Notes: a model not told the origin generated them from the letters alone. Positions 10,019 to 23,023 are shown, counted from the stretch's first letter. The stretch is 64,000 nt of DNA from Ascarosepion bandense (GCA_037127315.1 JBBBDQ010001287.1:3606001-3670000), one strand, 5' to 3'. Made by a program: numbers and translations.

Positions 10019-11929
10019 TTTTTTCTGGTAGGTTTCTTGTTTCTTTTCTCCTTTCTTTTTCTTATGTCTTTTGTTCTTCTTATTAATTTGCCTCTTATTT
10101 TTTTCTTCATTCCTCAGCTTCCCTTTTCTAATTTTCTTCTTCTTTCTTCTTCTTTCTTTACTTTTCCTTATCTTTCTTTTCTCTTTCGCTTCCCTTTGTC
10201 TTTTATTTCTGCTTCTTCCTCCTCATTTTTTGTCTCCATTTTTTCTTCTTTTTTTACTCTATACTCCTTCTTTTCAAATTTTACGAGCCTTTCTTCTACT
10301 CACGTTCTCTCTTTTTTGTGTTTTTGTTTTTTATTCCTTTTTATTTTCTTTACTTATTTCTTTTGCTACTTTCATTCTATCAATCGTTCTTTATTTTTTC
10401 TCTCTCATCTTTTTCTCTTTTCTTAATTACAGCTTCCTTTTTTCCGTATTTTAACCTTTTTACTTTCTTTTGTTTATTTTTGTCTTTCATTATTCTTCTT
10501 CCTTTTTCATTTTTTCTGTCTTACTACCTTACCCTTCTTCTTTTTTGCCTTTTCTTAGCTTTCTTCTTTCTTCCTTTTTTTCCTTTCTTTTCTTCGTTCT
10601 CCTTTGTTCCTTTCTTTAACGTTCTTCTCTCGTCCTCTTTATCCTCTTTTTCCTTTTCTTCTTTCTTTCTCCTTTTTCGGCTTCTCTTACATTTATCCAT
10701 TCTTTCCCTTTTCCTCTTTTCTCACCTTTATTCTTTCTGCCTTTTTCTTTTTTCTCCTTTCTTCCTTTTTTACTTTATCTTGCCTTTTTCGTTCTTCCTC
10801 TTTTTTCCTTTCCTTTTTTTATTTCGTTCTTCCTTTTTTCTCTTTTCTTACTTTTATTTTTTTTGCCTTATTCTTTTTTCTTAGATTTTTCTTCCTCTTC
10901 TTTCCTTTTTTACCTTTTCTTCATTCTTCCTCTTTTTTACCTTTCTTTGCCTTTCTTTTTTCTTTTTTCTTTTTTTCGTTCTTCCTCTTTTTCTCTTTTC
11001 TTACATTTATTCTTTCTACTTTTTTTGCTTTTTTTTAGCTTTCCTCTTTCTTCCTTTATTTTCCTTTTTTTCTTTTTTTAACTTTTCTTACCTTTCTTCG
11101 TTCTTCCTCTTTTTCCCTTTTTCTTTCCTTTTTCCTCTTTTCTTAACTTTCATCTTTATTCCTTTTTCTCCTTTTCTTTCCTTTCTTCGTTTTTCCTCGT
11201 TTTCCCTTTCCTTATCTTCCTTCCGCTTTTTTTTTCTCTTTACTTAATTATTTTTTCTCAGTCTTTTCTTTACTCGCCCCTTTTTCTTGTTTTTACTAAT
11301 TCCATCTTCACCTTTCAGCCTTTTTCTCCTTTGTTATTCTTCTTTACTTATTTCTACTTCTGTTTCACTTTCCCCTCTTTTAATTTATCCTTTCCGTTTT
11401 TCTACTCGTTTAAGATACACCAGGATCCCTTTCCTTCATTTATTCTGTCATGCATTTATATAAATTTGCTTATTCTTTATTCTTTTTCAATAATTCGCAC
11501 AGGTTAATTGTTTCCACGCTGATTTCAATTGTACTGTTTTTATTTTTTTTATTTCCATTTTTTTTCTTTCAATTTTGTTCTTTTTTTTTTTATTTCCACC
11601 ACATTAATTCTTTGATAATCTTTTTCTTTTTGTCTTTATTTTTCTATCTTGGATCTTTTCTTTGGTCGATTCATATTCTTTTTTGTAATTATACATTCTT
11701 TCTTTAACTCATTCACTTTTTTTCGAACTTATTTTTTTGTTTGTTTCTTTCTGTCACCGTTCGGAATTGTCTTTCTTATTTTCTTTCTTTATTTCGTTCT
11801 TTCTTCCTTTTTACTTCTTCTTCATCGGATTTATTTTTTGTCTGTTACAATTTTTCTTTCTCTTTATTAAAATCCCCAATTTTCTTTCTCTTACAGTTTC
11901 TTATTTTCTTTCTTTTTTCGTTATTTTCT

Positions 11930-12475
11930 TTCCTTTTACTTCCTATTCTTCTGATTACTTCATTGCTTTAATTTTTTCTTTTTCTTTCTTTCTTTCTTTC
12001 TTTCTTTCTTTTTTCTTTTTTTCTATTACAATTGCTTTTTCTTATTTTTTTTTGCTTTCGTTTTTTTCTTTCTTTTTACTTCCTATTCTTCTGATTACTT
12101 CATTGCTTTATTTTTTCTTTTTCTTTCTTTCTTTCTTTCTATTACAATTGCTTTTTCTTATTTTTTTTTTGCTTTCGTTTTTTTCTTTCTTTTTACTTCC
12201 TATTCTTCTGATTACTTCATTGCTTTAATTTTTTCTTTTTCTTTCTTTCTTTCTTTCTTTTTTCTTTCTTTCTATTACAATTGCTTTTTCTTATTTTTTT
12301 TTTTTGCTTTCGTTATTTTCTTTCTTTTTACTTTCTATTCTTCTGATTACTTCATTGCTTTATTTTTTCTTTTTCTTTCTTTCTTTCTTTCTTTTTTCTT
12401 TCTTTCTATTACAATTGCTTTTTTCTTATTTTTTTTTTGCTTTCGTTTTTTTCTTTCTTTTTACTTTCAATTCTT
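11930..12475. repeat. Tandem array, period 117-140 bp, with TTTC slippage
   Basis: The block CTATTCTTCTGATTACTTCA recurs at about 11943, 12083, 12200 and 12334 with a degenerate fifth unit near 12465. Between blocks lie TTTC runs and CTATTACAATTGC. Unit length varies because the TTTC and T runs expand and contract. Confidence 0.88.
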
Positions 12476-12609
12476 CGGTCTTCTTTTTGTCTTTTAAAAT
12501 GTTTATTTTTCATTATTACAATCCTTAATTGTCTTTCTCTTACAATTTCATATTTTTCTTTCTTTCTTTGTCTTTTTTTACTTTTTATTCTTCAAATGTA
12601 TTATTTTCG

Positions 12610-12647
<38 letters not shown>

Positions 12648-12830
12648 TTGCCCATTTCCATGTGTGTAGATTTCTTTCTTTCTATTTTTTAATTCTTTCT
12701 TTCTTTCTTTCTTTTAAATTTCTTTCTTTCTTTTTGCCCATTTCTATATATATGTAGATTTCTTTCTTTCTATTTTTTCTCATTCTTTTTTCTTTCCTTC
12801 TTTCTTTCTTTCTTTCTTTCCTTCTCCTTT
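12610..12830. repeat. TTTC tetranucleotide microsatellite, interrupted
   Basis: Runs of TTTC separated by two copies of a block containing GCCCATTTC and GTAGATTTC (12648-12680 and 12735-12765). Confidence 0.85.
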
Positions 12831-13270
12831 TTATATTTATTTTTTATTCATTGATTTTAATATCTTTTTCCCTGCCTTCCTCTTTTATCTGCCCTTTTTT
12901 TTCCCGTCTTTCTATTTTAATTTCCATTTTTTCTTCTTCTTTCATCATGACACATTATCACGTGTTTCTTTTTCTCTTTAATTTGTTTACTCGTTCGTTG
13001 CTTCTTTTACTTTTTATTCATTCTTTTATTCATTTTATTTTTGTTTGTTCATTTCTTCCATTCAGCATCTTCATCGTTTCTCTTTCATTCTTCTTTTTTA
13101 TTTTATTTTCTTACAATTCTCTATACTTTCTCATTTTCATTCACTGTTCTTTTCCTTTTTTCTATTAATTCCTTCATTCTCTTTCATTTAATATTTACTC
13201 ACTTTTTCCCCTTATCATTTATCTTCCATCAAAACCCTCTTTTCTCCATCTTTTACATTTCTTTTTATCG

Positions 13271-14154
13271 ACTACCTCATTGAGACACTTTCGACCCCCC
13301 CTATCATTTTCTATCGAGCCGTTACACCTGCCCCGATCAGACCTAATGTCGACCATCACCAAGCATTAATATCAACTTTTCTTTACCATATCCATCACAT
13401 TCGTTGCAGAAACACGGTTTTTTTTTTTACACATCTGAATCATTATTACTTTTAGAGTCCTGTTGCAATCGTAGCCCCCAACACTCCACACAAAAGGTTT
13501 CTCGAAGCGAACCGGAAGATAAGCTCTTGGGCCTTCTTTTGATCAAAATGCATTATTTAGTGGGACTCTACCATTTTTTTCTGCCTTTTTTATTTTTCAT
13601 ATATTTATTTTTACTTCTTTTGTAGCCAGTATCTTATTTTGGCGTTTGGCATTTTTTTTCTCCCTTTTACATTCCAACACCGCTCAAAACTTAGAAAAAT
13701 CTATCATCACCACCCACCCGAAACAAAAATAAATAAATAAAAACTCACTCATCTATATCCAAAGTAAATCGCCGAGAATGCCTCTGTGCCGTCTAAATGG
13801 TAGATCTTCGTTTCTTACTGTCCAATCCGCACAGTTTCAGCACTGGCTTAAAGGCAGAGATCAATCGCGGTCCACCTTACCCATGCCTGGCTCGTTCCTT
13901 TGTCCTTAGTAGCGTTTCTTCTATCGCTCCCCTCGCATCACAACCGATCTGTCTTGCCAACAAGACCGCCGTTAAAACCAATGGAGAAATCTTCTTTGCC
14001 GATCTTCAATCGAAAGGATTTTTTTGTGGAGAGTTCTTCAGTACCATATTCTACAAGAAGCATTCATTTTTTATTTCCCGAAGACTTACTTTCTTGCAAT
14101 ATACTAGCCTTTCTGGCATCGAGGATTCTTTTTTAGAGCCTCTTCCTTAATAGC

Positions 14155-14157
<3 letters not shown>
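13271..14157. other. Non-repetitive stretch with one unrecognised open frame
   Basis: Base composition here is ordinary, unlike the pyrimidine tracts on either side. The longest plus-strand frame is 13797-14150 (117 codons, Met start). It has no motif I recognise, and there is no clear splice or promoter signal. It could be part of a host gene or an old transposon. I would not call it coding without homology. Confidence 0.3.
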
Positions 14158-14214
<57 letters not shown>

Positions 14215-14286
14215 CATGTATATATGTATGTGTCAAAGAGATATATGGAATAAAAATAAACATAGAAAAAATTCTTATGAAAAACA

Positions 14287-14341
<55 letters not shown>

Positions 14342-14486
14342 AGAGAGAGATATATATGAAATAACTGTCAAAATAGATAGTATATGCAGTTATATATATA
14401 TTCATATTTGGAGTTATTTATTTACTCTTATATAAGAATAAACACAATTATACACACTTGTTTCATTTGTGTGCTTACGTAACGTC

Positions 14487-14526
<40 letters not shown>

Positions 14527-14716
14527 AGAGAGTGATAAATAGAATAAAATATAGATATACAAATTACTGAAAGCATAAATATACATATATATATATATGC
14601 ACATAGATGGATAGATAGATAGATTCGTATGTGTAGGTATTTATTTACTTATATATAAGAATAAACATAATTATACACATTGTATTATTATATGTGTGCT
14701 TGCGAGAGGTCATATA

Positions 14717-14775
<59 letters not shown>

Positions 14776-14860
14776 TTTCTTATGTGTAGGTATTTATTTA
14801 CTTATATATAAGAATAAACATAATTATACACACTTGTACCATATGCGTGCTTTCTAGCGG

Positions 14861-14940
<80 letters not shown>
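14158..14940. repeat. TA-tract cluster with three copies of a spacer
   Basis: Perfect TA tracts at 14158-14209, 14291-14339, 14488-14524, 14721-14754 and 14862-14914, the last continuing as GT at 14916-14940. A spacer AAGAATAAACATAATTATAC ... GTGTGCTT recurs before three of the tracts (about 14432, 14660, 14808), so the cluster is a diverged tandem repeat with TA tracts as its variable part. Confidence 0.85.
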
Positions 14941-14947
<7 letters not shown>

Positions 14948-15240
14948 AGGAAGGTTCGAAAGTTCTCCCGATGTAAAACTCTGCCAATATATATTAATGC
15001 GTAAAGGTCGATATATAAAAGCGATTTTTTTTTTATTTCATCTTTTTTTAAAGACCGCATTCTGCCTTCTCTCACCTATATTTTTTTGTCATCGCCTCCA
15101 ACAAGTTTCAATTTAAGATGGCTTTTTATCCTTTTACTCCAATGCCTCCTCCATTTTTTTTTTATCTTCACTCGCTAATTCACGATCTGCATTTGTATCT
15201 CCTACTTCCCCTCCAAATTCTATCTTCTCTCTACGTATCA
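14941..15240. other. AT-rich transition DNA
   Basis: AT-rich sequence grading into pyrimidine-rich DNA. Nothing recognised. Confidence 0.4.
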
Positions 15241-15820
15241 CTCTCTTTTTAATTTTGCCTTTCTTTTTCCACTGCAACCTGCCTCCACCATTTTCCCTTC
15301 TCTTCTTTTTCTTCTCTCTTTTCCTCTTTTTCCTTTTCTTCAGCTTTTCTCTTACTTCCTCTTTCTTTACTGCTTTTCCTGTTCTCCCTTCCTCTCACTT
15401 TAACCTATTTCATGACTTTTACTATTTCTTCTTTTAGCCTATTTCTCCTCCGCCTTTCTCTTTCTTTACTCCCTTCTCTTTTCGTCTTTTTCTCCTTATC
15501 ATTTCAATCGTCTTATTTTCTCTCTATTTCTGATGTTATTCTTTCTACCACCATCTTTTTAACAGTTTTCTGCTCCTCCACCATCTCTTCTACTTCTTCT
15601 TTCTACTAGTTTTTTCTTCACTCCCTTTCACTTTTGTACCCATTCCTCTTCTTTTTCGTTATCTTATTCTTCTCACTTCTTCCGCATCACAACTATTCTT
15701 ATTCTTTTTATTCTACTCTTTTTTCTTCTCTTTCTTCTTTTTTTCTTCTTCTCGTCTACATATTTCTCCTTCATCTTACCCACTTTTTTCTCATTCGTTT
15801 CCCCTTTTTATCCTTTTCCA

Positions 15821-15851
<31 letters not shown>

Positions 15852-16240
15852 CTTCTTCTTCTTCTCCCACCATTTCTCTTATTCATATTAATATTATTTT
15901 TCTTGTTCTCATCTTCTCATCCAACTCACGTCTTCTTCTATCGTCCATCTTACCCACTTTTATTCTGTCTCATTTCCTCTCTTTTTCTAATATTATTATT
16001 TTACGCACTTCTTCTTCTTCTTTTCTCTTGTTCGTCATTCTTTTTCTCTTTTTCCTTCTCATCATCCACCTTCTTCTTCTTCTTCTTCTTCTTCTTCTTC
16101 TTCTCTGACTTTAATTTTTTTCTCTTCCCTGATTTCAGTCATTCGACTCTCTTCTTTCATCTTCACCTTTCTTCAACACTTCAATAATTTTTTTCCACTT
16201 TCGTTTTTTTTTTTTGAGAACTTTCTTTCTCTACATAATG
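15240..16240. repeat. Pyrimidine-rich tract with TTC microsatellites
   Basis: C/T-rich plus strand with two TTC runs of about 13 and 12 units (around 15823-15864 and 16069-16105). The Phe/Ser-rich frames are artefacts. Confidence 0.85.
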
Positions 16241-16453
16241 TCTGCTTATTTGCTATCGTGTCTTTTTTCCCCTTACCGTGGAACTGAATGTCCACATTTT
16301 TCTGTGATGCGTTTTTTGTTTTTTTTTTTGTTTTTTGTTTTTTTTTGCAGATTTTAAACTAATTCGTCATATACTGTTTTTTCTTTGGGGTTTTGTCTAT
16401 TTTCAGCTTGATATCATTACCATTTACACTATTTGCATACACTAAAACGTCAT

Positions 16454-18935
16454 GACTGTGACAATAAAAGTGAGAATAATCGTCCGAACAATGTAAATAG
16501 TGTAAATAATTACAATATTTCCTCTAAAAAATATACACATATATTGAAAGTGATTATGGAAACAAAGATGAGGACAACAGTCTGAACAATGTAACTAGTG
16601 TAAATAATTACAATACCTCATCACAGAAATATAGACAGATATTGAAGGTGAATATGGCAACAAAGATGAGGACAACAGTCTGAACAATGTAAATAGTGTA
16701 AATAATTACAATACCTCATCACAGAAATATAGACAGATATTGAAGGTGAATATGGAAACAAAGATGAGGACAACAGTCTGAACAATGTAAATAGTGTAAA
16801 TAATTACAATACCTCATCACAGAAATATAGACAGATATTGAAGGTGAATATGGCAACAAAGATGAGGACAACAGTCTGAACAATGTAAATAGTGTAAATA
16901 ATTACAATACCTCATCACAGAAATATAGACAGATATTGAAGGTGAATATGGCAACAAAGATGAGGACAACAGTCTGAACAATGTAAATAGTGTAAATAAT
17001 TACAATACCTCATCACAGAAATATAGACAGATATTGAATGCGCATATGTCAACAAAGATGAGGACAACAGTCCGAACAATGTAACTAGTGTAAATAATTA
17101 CAAGACCTCATCTCAGAAATATAGACAGATATTGAAGGTGAATAGTGCAACAAAGATGAGGACAACAGTCTGAACAATGTAAATAGTGTAAATAATTACA
17201 ATACCTCATCACAGAAATATAGACAGATATTGAATGCGCATATGTCAACAAAGATGAGGACAACAGTCCGAACAATGTAACTAGTGTAAATAATTACAAT
17301 ACCTCATCACAGAAATATAGACAGATATTGAAGGTGAATATGGCAACAAAGATGAGGACAACAGTCTGAACAATGTAACTAGTGTAAATAATTACAATAC
17401 CTCATCACAGAAATATAGACAGATATTGAATGCGCATATGTCAACAAAGATGAGGACAACAGTCCGAACAATGTAACTAGTGTAAATAATTACAAGACCT
17501 CATCTCAGAAATATAGACAGATATTGAAGGTGAATAGTGCAACAAAGATGAGGACAACAATCTGAACAATGTAAATAGTGTAAATAATTACAATACCTCA
17601 TCACAGAAATATAGACAGATATTGAATGCGCATATGTCAACAAAGATGAGGACAACAGTCCGAACAATGTAACTAGTGTAAATAATTACAAGACCTCATC
17701 TCAGAAATATAGACAGATATTGAAGGTGAATATGGCAACAAAGATGAGGACAACAGTCTGAACGATGTAAATAGTGTAAATAATTACAATGCCTCATCTC
17801 AGAAATATAGACAGATATTGAATGCGCATATGTCAACAAAGATGAGGACAACAGTCCGAACAATGTAACTAGTGTAAATAATTACAAGACCTCATCTCAG
17901 AAATATAGACAGATATTGAAGGTGAATATGGCAACAAAGATGAGGACAACGGTCTGAACGATGTAAATAGTGTAAATAATTACAATACCTCATCACAGAA
18001 ATATAGACAGATATTGAATGCGCATATGTCAACAAAGATGAGGACAACAGTCCGAACAATGTAACTAGTGTAAATAATTACAAGACCTCATCTCAGAAAT
18101 ATAGACAGATATTGAAGGTGAATAGTGCAACAAAGATGAGGACAACAATCTGAACAATGTAAATAGTGTAAATAATTACAATACCTCATCACAGAAATAT
18201 AGACAGATATTGAATGCGCATATGTCAACAAAGATGAGGACAACAGTCCGAACAATGTAACTAGTGTAAATAATTACAAGACCTCATCTCAGAAATATAG
18301 ACAGATATTGAAGGTGAATATGGCAACAAAGATGAGGACAACAGTCTGAACGATGTAAATAGTGTAAATAATTACAATGCCTCATCTCAGAAATATAGAC
18401 AGATATTGAATGCGCATATGTCAACAAAGATGAGGACAACAGTCCGAACAATGTAACTAGTGTAAATAATTACAATACCTCATCACAGAAATATAGACAG
18501 ATATTGAAGATTAATAAGACAAAAAATGGTGAGGATAATATTCTAGGCAATTTAAATATTACAATACCTCATCTCGTAAATATATAGGCAGATGTTGAAG
18601 GTTAACATGGCAACAAAGATGAGAAGGACAATCCGAATAAAGTAGAAAGTTTAAATAATTACAATACCTAATCTCAGAAATATAGACAGATATTGGAAGT
18701 AAATATGGCAACAAAGATCAGGACAACAGTCTGAACAATGTAAATAGTGTAAATAATTATAATACCTCATCTCAGATATATAGACAGATATTGAAGGTGA
18801 ATATTGCAACAAAGATCAGGACAACAGTCCGAACAATGTAAATAGTGTAAATAATTACAATACCTCATCTCAGAAATATAGACAGATATTGAAGGTGAAT
18901 ATGGCAACAGATATAAGGACAACAATTCAACACTT
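16454..18935. repeat. 98-bp minisatellite, about 25 units, partly as 196-bp dimers
   Basis: The unit contains GATGAGGACAACAGTC, AACAATGTAAATAGTG and CAGAAATATAGACAGATATT. GATGAG falls at 16567, 16665 and 16763, an exact 98-bp step. From about 17040 to 18470 two unit types alternate (TGAAGGTGAATATGGC and TGAATGCGCATATGTC), giving a 196-bp higher-order repeat. The left edge (AAACGTCATGACTGTGACAA) and the unit match the end of the fold-back elements at 22600 and 57660. There are no unique spacers. Confidence 0.95.
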
Positions 18936-20900
18936 TAATGACTCATATCTGACCATAGAAATCAAGCCTCAATCAGCATTCCAATATACTGACTGTTTCT
19001 TAATCAGAAAAAAAAACTGTATCTCGTTAATAAATCTCTGAGAAAACTTAATAAAGTGAACCAAGTTAAATTAAAGATACTTTTCCTACCTCTTCTTTAC
19101 TCATTCTATTACCTTGTCTGATTGCAAACCATGACAAATGGGAAACGTAACTGATGTGTTTCATTGTCTGATGAATTTTATCTAAGTAAATATTAGGGGT
19201 TTTTTTGCAATAAATATTTAGAAATAAACTTTTTTGTAAATTTTCAAATTAACGAACTCTCTTAAATATACATCAGGCTAACTGAAAAATCAACGTACAT
19301 TTTGGCGGACTAATAATAAGCAAAAGTTAGTAAATGTTAATTCTCTGTTAAACGATGTAATAATATTTATATTAATTTAGTTTGCGATTAATTTATGTTT
19401 TATATATATAATCAAACATTAGATAATATATGTATTTTCTAATATATATATATTAGAAAACAGAAGGTTTTGAACTTAACCAATTTATTTTGACTCGCGG
19501 AACCCATGGAATTTCCACGGAAGGATAATTATGATTTCCTGGAAAAATTTTACTTTGTCATACTACAAATAATAGTAACATCTTCAAACATAAAGGTATT
19601 GGATAATAAAATGACGAAAACACAGAGTGTAATTTTATTAAAATATCTATAAAAATAATGTCCACAGAAGCTACTTTACTGTAATCTTATATTAAGCAGC
19701 GTATACCCAGACCATAGCCAAAATACTGTACTCTATTTTGTGAGATATTGAAAGAGAAAATTTTTTTTTTATTACTGAAAAATCATGGTTCTTGTGTCCA
19801 TTGTAAATAGAAAAGACCAACTGAGAAATGGCCAAGGGTGAAGGGGCCAGAAATTTCGTTATTAGTTCGCGGGATACGACGAAAATCTAGCTATTTTTAC
19901 TATATTATACAGTACACACACATATATGCACACACAATTACTTCTACAACCGCCATCTTAAGCTGGTGGTTGTAGCAGTTATAAGGTAATGCTGTAGGCT
20001 CGCTCCTCCTACTCACTCATTCTTCAATACCTTTCCATTTGGCAAAGGTGAGAGAAAGGCTGAGGAGAGTAGCGGTTTTAGATTATAAAAAGATAGAAGG
20101 AAAAGCTCGTGTAGAGAGTAAGTGTAACGGACGGAGGAACTAAGTAACTAATAAAGGAAGGAACAAGCAGAATTATTATATGATATTGTAACATATTTAA
20201 CAGCTGTTTATATTACTTTGAGAGGAGGTAGTTCTTTCAGGAACGGAGATATGTCAAAAACATCTTCGGGACTTTCATAAAATAAGCGGCACTCTCAAGA
20301 AATTATCATTTAGTCAGCGTGGCTGATATTAGATTGAAGTTGTGGTTAAATTTATTTGAATAAGTTCTCGCTGTTTTCTAACAAATGCCATTCATAGAAC
20401 TGCGTGTGTGTAGTTTTGGATGTTAACGCTTCCCTAAGCAAGTACTATAAGTAATCTTGTAGTTCAGTGTGTGTCACTTCGCCGATGTGTAAACAACTTT
20501 TTTGTATATAGCTTTAAAGATGTTCTATTTCGTGCCAAAGAAAGTGTATTTTCGGGGAATTTTACTGCACTACTTTATTTAAAAGAAATCTGCTGATTCT
20601 TTTGTGCTCATAGATAATTTCTTTTCTCATTTCTGCAAGTGCCTTTAATATAGTAGAGGAGCAGTTGTAACAGATTGTTGTATATATACCTGCTTCAGAA
20701 TTATTATTGTGATGATAACTTTTAATCCGATCATATCCATAATAATTTTGGATTTGGTTGTAATTATTTTTATCTTGTTAAGATTGGATAAATTGTTATG
20801 GATGGTAGATGTTATAGAATTAGTAAGACGCATTTTTTGTTTGTTTCTATCAAGTTTATTGTCATTGTTTTTTTAATAATGTCCTTATCTGTTTGTCCTT
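18936..20900. other. Longest stretch without recognised repeats
   Basis: About 2 kb of AT-rich unassigned sequence. Seen: a TA-rich palindrome at 19430-19461 (GTATTTTCTAATATATATAT mirrored) and an imperfect hairpin CTACAACCGCCA ... TGGTGGTTGTAG near 19943-19974. No reading frame over 62 codons. It could include untranslated or intronic host sequence, but nothing shows this. Confidence 0.4.
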
Positions 20901-21089
20901 GTATACAGTGCTGATAACAGACACAGGAAATGACCTACAAGACCTCTAACAGGAAATAGTTAAAGAAATAGAAAATAAGGATTACAAATAGTGGTCTTTG
21001 AGAGAGTTGAGCCGAGAAGGTGCAGTAGAAACTAGCCTGATCTATGTTAATGGGGTGGGGAAGATTTTGAGAAAGATACTAATCTAGCT

Positions 21090-21575
21090 CCTCTCTTTTC
21101 GTCTCACCAGCTATGGTTTGAATAGCAGGACAGACTGGATCCTGTAGCTGTCGTTAACCTTGTCAATCATTAATCGAAAGACATGATCGTTTAAGCGTGT
21201 ATCACGTATGGCACTTGACTGACAGATCTGGATAAAATAATTGTGTAGCAGGACAGATTAAGTTCTATCGCATTGGTTGTAAACCAGTCTACCGCATAAA
21301 GAAATGGCAATATACTACGTTAAAATCTTCTGCTTAACCAACCTTATATCGAAAGAAATCGACCACACAGGCGTGTATCACCTATGGCACTTAACTTACT
21401 GATCCTTATAAAAGCAATGAATAGCAGGACAGATTGATTTCTGTAGCCTTTGTTGGCAACCAGTCTACTATAGGAAACCTACTGCATGGAAATTTTTGCC
21501 GAGTTAATCTTGAATCGAAAGAGACATAAGCGCCAAATTGTGTATCACGTATGGCACCCAACTGACTGACTTTAA
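21090..21575 (+). mobile_element. SINE-A bodies, divergent headless trimer
   Basis: Three diverged bodies start near 21110, 21245 and 21418 (each has AGCAGGACAGATT or close, then ACCAGTCTAC, GTATCACGTATGGCAC, ACTGAC). Linkers are short (GATCTGGATAAAATAATTG) and lack the GGGGATC hairpin. No tRNA-like head is present. The same short-linker variant occurs at 63530-64000. Confidence 0.75.
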
Positions 21576-21639
21576 TGTAGGCCAACGTTTGATTCCAAAA
21601 CTTGTCCCCAATACAGTTTTATCTCTTGAAAACTCTATT

Positions 21640-22328
21640 GAAGAGAAGTCTTAGAATCATTCTTCTTTTTCTATGTGCCTCTCCCTTTCAGGATGTAGGC
21701 GATCATGGCCTTCCACGTCTCTCTATCCCTGGTGGCTCTTAGCACGCTTTCTCTTGTAACGTCTCGCAGCCCTCGTTCTGTCATCCACCTGATCAGGCCC
21801 TTCAAATATGTTATTCGCTGCTATCCTCTGTCTCTTTTTCTCTCTAACTGGCCTGTTAGTATCAGGTTCTCCAAGCCCTCCTTCCTACTGCATATCCCAG
21901 GAACTTCAGTTGTCTCTTCCTGATGCTCAATATTAATTTCCTTTTCGTTTCCATTCTTTCCAACACCTCGTCATTGTTCACATGCTCTATCCATGATACC
22001 CGCAGCAGCCTTCTGTAGAACCAAATTCCAGCTGCTTCAAATTTTCCCTTCATCTTTGTTGATATTGTCCAACATTCGCTGCCATATTGAAGAACTGACA
22101 TCACATAGCAATCCAGTACTCTCTTCTTTGTTTCTAGTGAAAGTTTCCTGTGTTTTAATACTTTACTCGGGATCTGGAACTCGTACTTCGCCATGCAAAT
22201 TCGCCTTCGGATCTCTGTGTCGTACTTTCTGTTTTATGTTAGAACACTTCCCAGGTATTTAAACTTTCGTATCTGCTTGATTTTAACATCCCCCACCTGT
22301 ATTTGGCACTTTGGGCTGCCCATTTTGG
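21640..22328 (-). mobile_element. LINE-R 3' end: reverse-transcriptase C-terminal region
   Basis: On the minus strand 22325-22195 reads VGDVKIKQIRKFKYLGSVLT then a stop and EIRRRICMAKYEF. 22194-21862 continues open with LDCYVMSVLQYGSECWTIS, WFYRRLLRVSW, VLERM and IRKRQLKFLGYAV. After a frameshift the IEGK-RGRQR-type tail matches the copy at 5090. This is the region after the reverse-transcriptase core in many non-LTR retrotransposons. The 3' tail at 21640-21690 ends in an A/G-rich run. Broken by a stop and a frameshift. Confidence 0.85.
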
Positions 22329-22453
22329 AATCATAATTTGGGAATTAAAGAAAAACAGGTATTACTTTTGACCGAACCACTTATCATGATTGAGAAGGAA
22401 GTAAATTATGATGACGATGAGGATAAAATTTGGAATTGTATTCTTTTCTTGTT

Positions 22454-22457
<4 letters not shown>

Positions 22458-22485
<28 letters not shown>
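22458..22485. repeat. TA dinucleotide microsatellite
   Basis: About 14 TA repeats. Confidence 0.9.
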
Positions 22486-22488
<3 letters not shown>

Positions 22489-22599
22489 TTTTTATCGTAA
22501 AATTAGTTTCGAAATTCTGAAACTTCTAACTTTCAAAAATTTGAATTTACAGAACGTGTTATTTTTAATCGTTCTTCATACCATTGTTGTAAACTGTAA

Positions 22600-22965
22600 A
22601 TCTGTTTTTGTCTATACTTCTGTGATGAGGTAGTATTTACACAATTTATTTTGTTTGGACTATTGTCCTCATCTTTACTGCCATGTTTACAACGTTTCGG
22701 CCGTTAGACTCTGACATTCTTCAGGTGCTAGAAATTTCAATCCAAAAACCTTTATTACTTAAAAAGTTACGTCAAATGGAGATAGCTGCATGGCAATCAG
22801 AAATATTATTACACATGGAATGAAAATAATATACCCCAGTAATCGTAATAAAGGGTTCGGTTCTAAATTCTTAGCACCTGAAGAAGGCCGGAGCATGCAA
22901 TGGCCGAAACGTCGTAAACATTGCAATAAGGATGAGGACAATAGCCCGAATAATTTAACATTCGA
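22600..22965. mobile_element. Fold-back element with arms of about 110 bp
   Basis: The left arm (22640-22755) reads GGACTATTGTCCTCATC, GTTTACAACGTTTCGGCC, CTTCAGGTGCTAG. The right arm (about 22855-22960) is its approximate reverse complement (CACCTGAAGAAGGCCGG, GGCCGAAACGTCGTAAAC, GATGAGGACAATAGCC). The left flank TGTCTATACTTCTGTGATGAG matches the 98-bp minisatellite unit. The same inverted design recurs at 57660-57987. It may be a non-autonomous DNA transposon or two inverted element ends. Confidence 0.65.
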
Positions 22966-23023
22966 AAATCATATTGAAGGCGGTGGAAATAAAGAATAAA
23001 AAAACATATTCTTGATTAAATTC

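Larger units (their letters stand above)
10019..13270. repeat. Long pyrimidine-rich low-complexity region
   Basis: About 3.2 kb of C/T-rich plus strand. Degenerate blocks of the type TTCGTTCTTCCTCTTTTTCC recur from 10570 to 11230. Clearer sub-arrays at 11930-12475 and 12610-12830 are listed separately. Long open frames (for example 10318-10884 and 11737-12228) are Phe/Leu/Ser-rich without any domain and are not genes. Confidence 0.85.

Noticed and set aside
10318..10884. Long plus-strand open frames (up to 190 codons) in 8.9-16.2 kb
   Set aside because: They are Phe/Leu/Ser-rich products of pyrimidine repeats, overlap in several frames and contain no domain.
16454..18935. CRISPR-like regular array
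   Set aside because: There are no unique spacers. The whole 98-bp unit repeats, and the genome is eukaryotic.
19900..20650. Possible host promoter or 5' UTR in the repeat-free stretch
   Set aside because: No open frame, splice pair or core promoter could be defended from sequence alone.
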